NCBI RefSeq assembly: GCF_025947305.1
Contig: NZ_CP110009.1
Coordinates: 4,316,745-4,380,744, forward strand
Direction: 5' to 3'
DNA length: 64,000 nt
Source: Flavobacterium sp. N3904
GTDB taxonomy: Bacteria > Bacteroidota > Bacteroidia > Flavobacteriales > Flavobacteriaceae
Position numbers and translations under genes: made by a program. The notes under the pieces are model-generated. The model did not search any database. It was not told where the DNA came from and worked only from the letters and a program-made list of their open reading frames with translations. Shown piece by piece: positions 17,391-26,013 of the stretch. Numbering within the stretch: the first letter of the stretch is position 1; each line of letters starts with the position of its first letter.

Positions 17391-18326
17391 TTATGCTAAT
17401 ACTGTTTTCAAATCAGAGTTCATGCTTCTTACAGCTTCTGCACTTTTTGCAAAAGCAGCTTTTTCAGCATCATTCAATTTAATATCAACGATTTGTTCAA
17501 TTCCATTTTTACCTATAATACAAGGTACTCCAATACAGATATCACTTTGTCCGTATTCACCATCAAGCATTACAGAACAAGCTATCATTTTCTTTTGGTC
17601 ATTTAATATACTATCTACCAAGTAAGCAACAGAAGCTCCTGGCGCATACCAAGCTGAAGTTCCCAACAAACCTGTAAGTGTTGCACCTCCTACCATTGTA
17701 GCAGCAGCAACTTTATCTAATTCTTCTTGAGATAAAAATTCAGAAACCGGAATTCCATTGTAGGCAGCCAATCTAGTTAATGGTATCATTGTAGTATCAC
17801 CGTGACCACCGATAACCATTGCAGAAATATCATTTGAAGGTTTATCCAATGCTTTAGACAAATAATATCTAAAACGAGAACTGTCTAATGCTCCACCCAT
17901 TCCTATAATTCTATTTTTTGGCAATCCTGTAGCTTTCAATGCTAAGTAAGTCATGGTATCCATTGGATTCGATACAACAACAACAATACAATTTGGCGAA
18001 TGTGCCAAAACATTCTCAGCAACTGTTTTTACAATTCCTGCATTTATTCCTATTAGTTCTTCTCTGGTCATTCCTGGTTTTCTTGGAATCCCAGAAGTGA
18101 TCACAACAACATCGCTGTTTGCCGTTTTAGAATAATCATTTGTGACACCTGAAACATTAGTATTAAAACCAGTATTTGTAGCACATTGCATGATATCCAT
18201 AGCTTTCCCTTCGGCAAAACCTTCTCTGATATCCAATAATACTACTTCACTTGCAATTCCTCTATAAGAAATTGAATCTGCACAGGATGCTCCTACATTC
18301 CCTGCTCCTACAATGGTAACTTTCAT
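17391..18326 (-). CDS. mdh: Malate dehydrogenase
   Basis: NAD-dependent oxidation of malate to oxaloacetate in the TCA cycle. The 311-residue protein belongs to the LDH-like MDH group: Rossmann motif GAGNVGASCA at residues 7-16, the NAD-discriminating acidic residue in VVLLDIREG, substrate arginines in ITSGIPRKPGMTREE, SNPMDTMTYLA, and the catalytic histidine in GGHGDTTMIPLTR. MDH rather than LDH is indicated by the arginine in PRKPGMTRE. It lies 57 bases downstream of gyrB with no terminator between, so co-transcription is possible. Confidence 0.96.
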   Translation of the reverse strand: MKVTIVGAGNVGASCADSISYRGIASEVVLLDIREGFAEGKAMDIMQCATNTGFNTNVSGVTNDYSKTANSDVVVITSGIPRKPGMTREELIGINAGIVKTVAENVLAHSPNCIVVVVSNPMDTMTYLALKATGLPKNRIIGMGGALDSSRFRYYLSKALDKPSNDISAMVIGGHGDTTMIPLTRLAAYNGIPVSEFLSQEELDKVAAATMVGGATLTGLLGTSAWYAPGASVAYLVDSILNDQKKMIACSVMLDGEYGQSDICIGVPCIIGKNGIEQIVDIKLNDAEKAAFAKSAEAVRSMNSDLKTVLA

Positions 18327-18383
18327 TTTTATTTGTTTTTATTAATTTCAAATCAAAAAAGAAAAATACAGTTACTCTAAAAA

Positions 18384-20327
18384 CTACGCATCGATATTTG
18401 CGTAAACTGCATTTTTCTCGATAAACTCCCTTCGTGGCGGCACTTCATCACCCATTAACATAGAGAAAACTCTATCTGCCTCTACCAGACTATCTATAGT
18501 CACTTGTCGCAAAGTTCTAAAACCAGGATCCATTGTTGTTTCCCACAATTGTTCTGCATTCATCTCTCCAAGACCTTTATATCGCTGAATTGCTGCTCCT
18601 CCACCCATTCTAGCATTTGCATCATCACGAGTTTTATCGTCCCAAGCGTATTCTTTGTTTTTTCCTTTTTTAACCAAGTATAATGGAGGTGCGGCAATAT
18701 ATACGTGTCCTTCTTCAATTAATTCTTTCATAAATCGGAAAAAGAAAGTCAAAATTAAGGTAGCAATGTGACTTCCATCGACATCGGCATCACACATAAT
18801 AATTACTTTATGATATCTTAATTTTTCGATATTTAAAGCTTTAGAGTCCTCGGCTGTTCCAACTGTAACACCAAGTGCCGTAAATATATTTCGAATCTCT
18901 TCGTTTTCGAATACTTTATGATGCATTGCTTTTTCCACATTCAAAATCTTACCTCTCAAAGGCAAAATAGCTTGAAAAGCACGATCACGACCTTGTTTGG
19001 CCGTTCCTCCTGCCGAATCTCCCTCGACAAGATATACTTCACATTTTGCAGGGTCTTGTTCTGAACAATCGGATAATTTCCCTGGCAATCCACCACCACC
19101 CATTACGGTTTTACGCTGCACCATTTCACGCGCTTTTTTGGCTGCATGACGTGCTTGGGCTGCAAGAATAACTTTTTGAACAATAATACGGGCATCATTT
19201 GGATTTTCTTCCAAATAATTCTCTATCATTTCGCTCACCGCCTGACTTACCGGAGATACTACTTCACGGTTTCCAAGTTTAGTTTTAGTTTGACCCTCAA
19301 ATTGAGGCTCAGCCACTTTTACCGAAATAATCGCAGTAAGACCTTCGCGGAAATCATCTCCAGAAATATCAAACTTCAATTTGTCCAACATACCAGAGGC
19401 ATCTGCATATTTCTTTAATGATCTTGTAAGACCAGTTCTAAAACCTTGCAAGTGTGTTCCCCCTTCATGGGTATTAATATTATTTACATACGAAAAAATA
19501 TTCTCAGAGTAACTTGTATTGTAAATCAAAGCTACCTCAACAGGAATTTCCCCTTTTTCGTTATCCATAGAAATTACGTGTGCAATAATTGGCTCACGAT
19601 TTCCGTCTAAATATCGAATGTATTCTTTAAGACCTTCTGAAGAATGGAAGATTTCTGAAACGAAATTTCCGTCTTTATCAACTTCTCTTTTATCTGTAAA
19701 AGTAATCGTGATTCCTTTATTCAAATAGGATAACTCACGCATACGCGCAGACAATGTATCATATGAATATTCTATTGTCTGAGTAAATATGGAAGGATCC
19801 GGATAAAAAGTAACGATTGTACCTCTCTTAGTAGTTTCACCAATTTGTTTAACCGGATAAAGTGCTTTCCCTTTTTCGTATTCCTGCTCGTATACTTTTC
19901 CATCGCTACTGTGCACCGTTGCTCTTAAATGATTTGACAATGCATTTACAACAGAAACCCCAACACCGTGAAGACCTCCAGAAACTTTATACGAATCTTT
20001 ATCGAATTTACCTCCAGCACCAATTTTGGTCATTACAACCTCTAATGCAGAAACACCTTCTTTTTTGTGAATCCCAACCGGAATACCACGCCCGTTGTCT
20101 TCAACAGAAATGGATCCATCTTCATTGATATCCACTCGTATCGTATCACAATGACCTCCCATTGCCTCATCGATAGAGTTATCTACTACTTCATAAACTA
20201 AATGATGTAACCCTCTTACACCTACATCTCCAATGTACATCGATGGACGCATTCTCACGTGCTCCATTCCTTCTAAAGCTTGGATACTGTCTGCTGAATA
20301 ATTGTCCTTCTTGATTTCTTCGCTCAT
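18384..20327 (-). CDS. gyrB: DNA gyrase subunit B
   Basis: ATPase subunit of the type II topoisomerase that introduces negative supercoils. From the chosen start it has 647 residues. GHKL ATPase motifs are clear (VVDNSIDEAMGG, DNGRGIPVG, GGLHGVGVSVVNAL), as is the Toprim domain (EGDSAGGTAKQGRDR, DADVDGSHI) and the C-terminal GyrA-binding part (IQRYKGLGEMN). GyrB rather than ParE is supported by QRYKGLGEMNAEQLWETTM. The frame is open to 20369, but the -7 promoter box lies at 20367-20374, so translation from the longer start is not possible on that transcript and MSEEIKKDNYSADSIQ is the start. Confidence 0.96.
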   Translation of the reverse strand: MSEEIKKDNYSADSIQALEGMEHVRMRPSMYIGDVGVRGLHHLVYEVVDNSIDEAMGGHCDTIRVDINEDGSISVEDNGRGIPVGIHKKEGVSALEVVMTKIGAGGKFDKDSYKVSGGLHGVGVSVVNALSNHLRATVHSSDGKVYEQEYEKGKALYPVKQIGETTKRGTIVTFYPDPSIFTQTIEYSYDTLSARMRELSYLNKGITITFTDKREVDKDGNFVSEIFHSSEGLKEYIRYLDGNREPIIAHVISMDNEKGEIPVEVALIYNTSYSENIFSYVNNINTHEGGTHLQGFRTGLTRSLKKYADASGMLDKLKFDISGDDFREGLTAIISVKVAEPQFEGQTKTKLGNREVVSPVSQAVSEMIENYLEENPNDARIIVQKVILAAQARHAAKKAREMVQRKTVMGGGGLPGKLSDCSEQDPAKCEVYLVEGDSAGGTAKQGRDRAFQAILPLRGKILNVEKAMHHKVFENEEIRNIFTALGVTVGTAEDSKALNIEKLRYHKVIIMCDADVDGSHIATLILTFFFRFMKELIEEGHVYIAAPPLYLVKKGKNKEYAWDDKTRDDANARMGGGAAIQRYKGLGEMNAEQLWETTMDPGFRTLRQVTIDSLVEADRVFSMLMGDEVPPRREFIEKNAVYANIDA

Positions 20328-20366
20328 ATATTTTAATCTAAAAAAATGTGATTTTCGTCTAACACG

Positions 20367-20374
20367 CAAATATA
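20367..20374 (-). promoter_or_regulatory. -7 promoter box of gyrB
   Basis: A perfect TATATTTG on the minus strand, 40 bases before the gyrB ATG. No good -33 TTG is seen. Confidence 0.5.
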
Positions 20375-20450
20375 GAAAATTGTTACCTATTTAACCTTTT
20401 TATTCTTGCTTTAAGCTCTTAAGTTATTAACATTTATAGTTTATATCCAT

Positions 20451-20484
20451 AAAAAAACGCCTTCAAAATTGAAGGCGTTTTTTT
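20451..20484. terminator. Symmetric terminator upstream of gyrB
   Basis: A perfect 16-bp stem (20451-20466 with 20469-20484, core ACGCCTTCAA/TTGAAGGCGT) is flanked by A7 and T7. It insulates gyrB from upstream minus-strand transcription. Confidence 0.88.
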
Positions 20485-20702
20485 GGACTATATCTTAGAT
20501 CAAATTTATGCTTTTACACAAGCATCTTCATACAAACTTACAACTACTCCATCTCATTAAATTATTGCTGTTTTTTAACCCTGCCTCCACTCTAAAGCGA
20601 ATATTGCACTTACAACCAACTTATACTTTTGAAATGCTCAAAGCATTTAATATCGCTCTTGAAATGCATTATAAAAAAGTAGCGAAAGAATTGAAAAAAA
20701 AA
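20485..20702. other. Gap between two terminators, possible small transcript
   Basis: No convincing gene. The stretch lies between the aspS terminator and the symmetric terminator upstream of gyrB. On the plus strand, TTG (20604-20606), a 17-base spacer and a perfect TACTTTTG (20624-20631) form a promoter-like pair. It is followed by a tight hairpin (20632-20648, AAATGCT/AGCATTT) and an open frame of 39 codons from 20634 (MLKAFNIALEMHYKK) whose ATG is too close to the box to be used from it. On the minus strand, peptide-like fragments occur in different frames, which may be remnants. Confidence 0.25.
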
Positions 20703-20732
20703 GTGGGTTTATATTTTTCAATACAAACCCAC
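20692..20732 (-). terminator. Terminator of the gat/aspS operon
   Basis: GTGGGTTT (20703-20710) pairs with AAACCCAC (20725-20732). On the minus strand it is followed by a run of nine T (plus 20694-20702). Confidence 0.85.
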
Positions 20733-20759
20733 TATCAAATAGTTAGACTATAAAATTAA

Positions 20760-23700
20760 TTATCTCATAATTCGAACATTCATTTCTTCTACTTTTTTAT
20801 CCGATAAAAGAGAGGGTGCGCCAAATAATAAATCTTCGCTGGTTCCTGTTTTTGGGAAAGCCATAACTTCTCTAATGGATGCTTTTTTCTCCAAAATCAT
20901 CATCAAACGGTCAATTCCCCACGCAATTCCTCCGTGAGGCGGTGCGCCGTATTGAAAAGCCTTGTGCATCGTTCCTACGCTTTTCAGCATTTCTTCTTTA
21001 TTGTAACCCATATTTCTATAAGTCGCTTCTAAGATCTCCGATTTATGTGCACGAACAGATCCTCCACCTATTTCGTAACCGTTCAAGATTATATCGTATT
21101 GTTGTGCTATAATTGTTCCTATTTCCTCGTCATCGCCTTTCATGTGCTTTTCTAAATCGTAAATCGCAGGCATAGAGAATGGATTATGTGTAAATGTCCA
21201 TCTACCTTCATCTGTTCTTTCAAACATTGGGAAATCAATTACCCAAGCCGGACACAATTCCTTCGGATTGATTAAGTTTAATATTTTACCCATTTCTTGA
21301 CGAACAGCATCCAAAGCTTTGTTGGCAGTAGCATAATCTGCCGCTGAAAAGAATACAATATCACCTATTTGTGCGTCTGTTGCTTTGATAATTCCAGCAG
21401 CAATATCTTCACCTAAAAACTTAATAATTGGAGATTGCAATTCATCTTCATTTACAATAATATAAGCCAATCCACCCAGACCGTGCTGCTGAGCAATAGC
21501 CGTAAGATTTTCGATTTGACCTTTAGACATTCGCTTATTCCCTTGCTCTTTAGCAGAAACCTTGATACATTTTACAATTCCACCATCTTCAATAGGCTTA
21601 CTAAATACCTGAAAAGTCGTATCTTTTACAATGTCTGTAATGTCTTGCATTTTTAAGCCATAACGCAAATCCGGTCTATCACAACCGTAGAAATCCATCG
21701 CATCTTTGTATGTAATCACTTCAAACGGACGTAAAATCCATTTGTTGCCATAGATTTTCTTCACTACTTCATTAAACATTTTGGTATTTAAATCTATAAT
21801 CTGCTGCATACTAGCGTAGGCCATTTCCATATCCAATTGCGTAAATTCCGGCTGACGATCTCCACGAGAATCTTCATCTCTAAAACAACGCGCAATTTGA
21901 AAATACTTTTCATACCCACTCACCATCAACATCTGTTTAAACTGCTGAGGAGCTTGTGGCAATGTATAAAAGAAACCGGCTTGTTTACGTGTAGGAACAA
22001 TAAATTCACGTGCTCCTTCATCAGTTCCTGCACTTAAAATAGGAGTTTCAATTTCTAAAAACTCTTCTTCGTCTAAAATGTCACGCAATAACTTAATTAC
22101 TTTATGACGGTTTACGATTGCTCTTCTTACCTCTTCATTTCTATGATCTAAGAACTTGTATTGAAAACGAATAGCTTCGTTCGTTTTGGCAGCTCTTTTA
22201 ATTTCAAAAGGCAATGTTTTAGACAAGTTTAAAATTTCTAAAACTGAAGTTTCCAATTCAATTTTACCTGTACGTAATCCTGCATTATAATCATCTTCAT
22301 TACGACCAACAACTTTACCAGTTACTGAAATAACCGATTCCGGTTTTAATTTCACTAACTCATCTATATTAGGAAATGATTCCCTGCTGATTCGCACTTG
22401 AAAAATCTCATAACTGGAATCACGTAAATCAATAAACATCAATTCACCGTGGTCACGAACACTGGCAACCCAACCAGACAAAATCACTTCTTGTTGGATG
22501 TTTTCTTCGGATAATTGCGAAATTTTATGCGTTCTATAAGTATCCTTTATAATAATCGGAATTTCAGGAAGAGTCTCTTCTTGAGTTTCTTTATTTTCTG
22601 CAATAATTTCTTTGGAATCTTTTTCAGAAGCTTGCTCTTTTTCTAATACAGCGTCAGCTCCAAGTTTATCTAAAATAATCTGACGAATTACTTTTCCATT
22701 GGCTCCTTTTCCAATAATTCCTAAAACCTTACCAACTAAAATACCAGCTTTTCCTTGATCTCCTGTTTTAATGTCATTGGCAACGGCTTCATTTTCTGAA
22801 ATTATTTTTGCAATAACTTCTTGTACTTTCTCTTCTGAAATCGTATTTTCTTCAAAGTACTTGTTGTAGTCAAAAGTTCTATCTTTCAAATAACCTGTAA
22901 TCGCATTTTGAACTAAAACCGCAGTGATTTTCTCGGCTTTAAATAATTTAAAAATATCCGTTAAATGAGCAATACTATGAATTTCAGCATAATCTTCAGC
23001 CTTTATATTGTTTGCTAAAGTTTTAGCAACAAACGAAGGATCTTTGATTTCGTTATTTATTTCTACAAATGTTTCTGAACGCAACTTATCTGCCGTAAAA
23101 AACTTAGCGTCTTGGGGCAAAACTCCTCCGTTAATTAAAATAGATTCCACTGCGTAAGGCAAAGCACTAGTATCGACTTTAATAGATTCAATTTCATTTT
23201 TTATATTTACAAAAGGCAAATCTGGTTCCGAAATAAAACGGTAATCGGCTTCAAATTCTTTTTTACGCATTACTTTGGTCTGCTTTAAGTCAGCATCCCA
23301 TAACACAGTCGTTTGATCAGGTCGAAACTCTTTATGCTCTATAAAATAATTGAATTGCTTCTCTACTTCTTCCTTTAAAGCTTCCACCATAAACTTAAAC
23401 GAGTTCAAGTTTTTGATTTCCGTTCTTGGATTTAATTCGTAACTGTGTTTTTTACGCAAAGACACCGAAACATCCGATTTGAATTCTCCTTTTTCCAAAT
23501 TCGCTTCAGAGATTCCTAAATTCTGAACGATACGTTGAATATACTGAGCATAAGTCGAAGCATCTTCAATATTTCTAATACAAGGTTCCGTAACAATTTC
23601 AATCAACGGCACACCTGCTTTGTTAAAATCGACTAGCGAAATTTTCTTTTCGTGCATCAATTTTGCAGCATCTTCTTCAATATGAACCTGAGTTAAATTT

Positions 23701-24089
23701 ACAGTAAATTGTGAACCATCATTTCTATAACAAGAAACTTGTCCGTCAGGAATAATCGGATTGTGAAATTGCGTTATCTGAATATTTTTTGGATTGTCGG
23801 GATATTCATAATGCTTTCTATCCCAAGATATTACTTCATTACTAAATGACGAACCGACAGCTTTTCCAAAATAAATCGCTTTTGTAATTGCTTCTTTATT
23901 TAAGGCCGGTAAAACGCCCATTTGCCCAGTACAAACCGAACATATATTTTCGTTTGGTGTTTCTATTTCTTGATTTGGACAAGAACAAAACAACTTGGTT
24001 TTGGTATTTAATCGAACGTGAGTTTCCAGTCCAATTACCAATTCTAAATCGTGGGCTTTTATAGCCGCAGTTAATTGCTCCAATTCCAT
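20760..24089 (-). CDS. gatB/aspS: GatB-AspRS fusion: amidotransferase subunit B joined to aspartyl-tRNA synthetase
   Basis: One chain of 1109 residues combines two enzymes that are normally separate. Residues 1-478 are GatB, the tRNA-binding and kinase subunit of GatCAB: LELVIGLETHVRLNTKTKLF, a CxC...CxxC zinc site (35, 37, 50, 53), the signature LVDFNKAGVPLIEI (152-165) and the YqeY-like tail (GKAGILVGKVLGIIGKG, 446-462). An acidic linker covers about 480-512. Residues 513-1109 are a full bacterial-type AspRS: OB-fold anticodon domain (538-566), AGTDEGAREF, motif 2 FRDEDSRGDRQPEF (736-749), the GAD insert (about 800-930) and motif 3 GIAWGIDRLMMIL (1054-1066). There is no internal frameshift. 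The start overlaps the gatA stop by one base (TAATG). The role inferred is making Asp-tRNA(Asn) and amidating it to Asn-tRNA(Asn), besides normal Asp-tRNA(Asp). Confidence 0.95.
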   Translation of the reverse strand: MELEQLTAAIKAHDLELVIGLETHVRLNTKTKLFCSCPNQEIETPNENICSVCTGQMGVLPALNKEAITKAIYFGKAVGSSFSNEVISWDRKHYEYPDNPKNIQITQFHNPIIPDGQVSCYRNDGSQFTVNLTQVHIEEDAAKLMHEKKISLVDFNKAGVPLIEIVTEPCIRNIEDASTYAQYIQRIVQNLGISEANLEKGEFKSDVSVSLRKKHSYELNPRTEIKNLNSFKFMVEALKEEVEKQFNYFIEHKEFRPDQTTVLWDADLKQTKVMRKKEFEADYRFISEPDLPFVNIKNEIESIKVDTSALPYAVESILINGGVLPQDAKFFTADKLRSETFVEINNEIKDPSFVAKTLANNIKAEDYAEIHSIAHLTDIFKLFKAEKITAVLVQNAITGYLKDRTFDYNKYFEENTISEEKVQEVIAKIISENEAVANDIKTGDQGKAGILVGKVLGIIGKGANGKVIRQIILDKLGADAVLEKEQASEKDSKEIIAENKETQEETLPEIPIIIKDTYRTHKISQLSEENIQQEVILSGWVASVRDHGELMFIDLRDSSYEIFQVRISRESFPNIDELVKLKPESVISVTGKVVGRNEDDYNAGLRTGKIELETSVLEILNLSKTLPFEIKRAAKTNEAIRFQYKFLDHRNEEVRRAIVNRHKVIKLLRDILDEEEFLEIETPILSAGTDEGAREFIVPTRKQAGFFYTLPQAPQQFKQMLMVSGYEKYFQIARCFRDEDSRGDRQPEFTQLDMEMAYASMQQIIDLNTKMFNEVVKKIYGNKWILRPFEVITYKDAMDFYGCDRPDLRYGLKMQDITDIVKDTTFQVFSKPIEDGGIVKCIKVSAKEQGNKRMSKGQIENLTAIAQQHGLGGLAYIIVNEDELQSPIIKFLGEDIAAGIIKATDAQIGDIVFFSAADYATANKALDAVRQEMGKILNLINPKELCPAWVIDFPMFERTDEGRWTFTHNPFSMPAIYDLEKHMKGDDEEIGTIIAQQYDIILNGYEIGGGSVRAHKSEILEATYRNMGYNKEEMLKSVGTMHKAFQYGAPPHGGIAWGIDRLMMILEKKASIREVMAFPKTGTSEDLLFGAPSLLSDKKVEEMNVRIMR

Positions 24090-25486
24090 TATATTGTATC
24101 TTTTAAGAAGTTAGCAAACTTCAACACTAATTCATCATTATTTTTTGCTGCAGTAATTTGCAATCCAGTGCTTGTTCCTTGCGGCACAGTTAAAGTTGGC
24201 AATTGTCCTAAACTAAAACCTACCGTATAGGCATCCGACAAATACATCGCCAAAGGATCTTTCAAACTGTCTCCAATTTTAGGCGGAGTACTTGGTGTAA
24301 CCGGAGATAAAATGATATCTACTTCTTGAAAATCTTTGCTGAAGTTTTCAGAAATCTGATCTCTTAGAGCCAATCCTTTTAAATATATTTCATCTGAAAA
24401 ACCTTGTGACAATACTTGGTTTCCTCCTACAATTCTGCGTTTAGTTTCTTCTGAAAAGTTTTCAGAACGCGTCACTGCATAAGTTTCTATTAAATTCTCC
24501 GCTTCAATACGGTTACCATAATTTGTACCGTCGAGACGAGATAAATTAGAAGCCGTTTCCGCCATTGCCAACGTATAATAAGTTGAAACTAAAATGTCCG
24601 ATTTGAAAAAATCCAATTCTTTTACTGCAATTCCTTTAGCTTTCAGTTTTACGATAGTAGCTAAAAAATCAGCTTTTATTTGACTATCAATTGCATCGCT
24701 TTCAATAAAGTTTTTGAAATACCCAATTGTTTTAACAGTTGAAGTTGCAATTGCCTCTTCACTAATTTCATTTGAAGTAATTGAAGTTTGATCTTTTGGA
24801 TCTTTTCCGCTCATTACATTCAATACAATTCGGATATCTTCAATTGATTTAGCCAATGGGCCAACACAATCCGTAGAAGATGCATAAGCCATAAGACCAA
24901 ATCTGGAAATTCTTCCATAAGTTGGTTTGAAACCATAAATATGATTATAACCAGCAGGCTGACGAATTGAACCTCCAGTATCTCCACCAATTGAAAATAC
25001 AGTATATTCTTTTGCAACGTTAACTGCAGATCCACCACTTGAACCTCCTGCAACTAATGTGGGATCAATTGCGTTTTTTACAGCGCCAAAAATCGTGTTT
25101 TCGCTAGAAGATCCATGACCAAAACTATCACAGTTTTCTTTTACTAATGGAATAGCACCTGCGTCCAATAATTTTTGAATTGCAGTCGCAGTGTAAGGCG
25201 ATTTATAATTTTTCAACAACTCAGAACTTGCAGTAGCGTAAGTTCCTTGCAACATATATACATCTTTAATTCCAAAAGGAATTCCTTCTAACAAACCAAT
25301 TGTTTCTCCGTTTGCAATTTTAGCATCCACTTTAGAGGCCAACTCTAAAGCCGAAGTTTCCAACAAAGAATTTACTGAATTATACGTATTTTGTTTGAGT
25401 AGGTCTAATTTTTCTTGTACCAAAGCTGTACAAGTTATTTGTTTTGACACCAATTGCTGGTGTATTTTTTTTATCTGAGAATCCAT
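24089..25486 (-). CDS. gatA: Asp/Glu-tRNA amidotransferase subunit A
   Basis: Glutaminase subunit of GatCAB: it releases ammonia from glutamine and passes it to GatB, which amidates mischarged Asp-tRNA(Asn) or Glu-tRNA(Gln). The 465 residues show the amidase signature with the full Ser-cisSer-Lys triad: Lys74 in GIPFGIKD, Ser149 in AGGSSGGSA and Ser173 in GGDTGGSIRQP, the same spacing as in characterised GatA proteins. It lies 4 bases after gatC and overlaps gatB/aspS by one base, so translation is probably coupled. It is slightly short for the family (usual 475-490). Confidence 0.95.
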   Translation of the reverse strand: MDSQIKKIHQQLVSKQITCTALVQEKLDLLKQNTYNSVNSLLETSALELASKVDAKIANGETIGLLEGIPFGIKDVYMLQGTYATASSELLKNYKSPYTATAIQKLLDAGAIPLVKENCDSFGHGSSSENTIFGAVKNAIDPTLVAGGSSGGSAVNVAKEYTVFSIGGDTGGSIRQPAGYNHIYGFKPTYGRISRFGLMAYASSTDCVGPLAKSIEDIRIVLNVMSGKDPKDQTSITSNEISEEAIATSTVKTIGYFKNFIESDAIDSQIKADFLATIVKLKAKGIAVKELDFFKSDILVSTYYTLAMAETASNLSRLDGTNYGNRIEAENLIETYAVTRSENFSEETKRRIVGGNQVLSQGFSDEIYLKGLALRDQISENFSKDFQEVDIILSPVTPSTPPKIGDSLKDPLAMYLSDAYTVGFSLGQLPTLTVPQGTSTGLQITAAKNNDELVLKFANFLKDTI

Positions 25487-25490
25487 TTTT

Positions 25491-25760
25491 TTATCCTTCT
25501 ATAACTTTAGCAACAACTAAAAAACCATTTTTCTTGTTCGGGAAGTTTTCCAAAATTATTTGCTTCTCAATAGCCGAACTCTCTATCACAACATCTTCTC
25601 TTAAATTATTTACAGACACACAATTACGATTGACATTATTTGCAGTATTATTATTTGAAGGAAGTGCATTTTTAATTACATCAAATAATTTGTTCACGCT
25701 CTCAGAAGGCTGTGCTCCTTTAATACTCGACAATATGTCGACTGTCATCGTTTTGCTCAT
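25491..25760 (-). CDS. gatC: Asp/Glu-tRNA amidotransferase subunit C, divergent
   Basis: A short protein of 89 residues whose second half reads LREDVV (53-58), then ENFPNKKNGFLVVAKVIEG at the end, which corresponds to the conserved GatC tail (LREDxV...NAPxxxdGfFxVPxVIE). GatC wraps around GatA and stabilises the GatA-GatB contact. The first 50 residues do not show the usual helix pattern (I-A-x-L-A-R-L-x-L-S) and are Asn-rich instead (SNNNTANNVNRN), so the N-terminal part is unusual. Its place 4 bases before gatA supports the call. First gene of the operon. Confidence 0.8.
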   Translation of the reverse strand: MSKTMTVDILSSIKGAQPSESVNKLFDVIKNALPSNNNTANNVNRNCVSVNNLREDVVIESSAIEKQIILENFPNKKNGFLVVAKVIEG

Positions 25761-26013
25761 AATTTATTTCGTTTTAAAATCAAACTTTTAAGTTGGCGAA
25801 TTTACAAAAGTTTTATTTGGGAATCCCGTTTTTTTCAATGATTTAGATAGTTTTCAGTCAAAGAGCGATACTATTTAACATTATGTTAGAATTAAATGTA
25901 TTTCGTAACACTATTGTGAAATGTATTAATGCACAACTAAAAAATATAACAAATAAGCCGTTGAGTGTAATTATTTTCAACCTATAAAGCCATGAATTTT
26001 GCAAACTTAAAAG
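25761..26013. other. Intergenic region upstream of gatC
   Basis: About 250 AT-rich bases hold the gatC promoter region; near-matches to the -7 box occur on the minus strand, none perfect. I see no small gene, terminator or clear repeat here. Confidence 0.3.

Noticed and set aside
20508..20753. Open frame of 81 codons on the plus strand as a gene
   Set aside because: Its composition is unlike a protein at its start, it crosses the gat operon terminator, and its ATG does not fit the nearest promoter-like box. Kept only as part of an unexplained gap.
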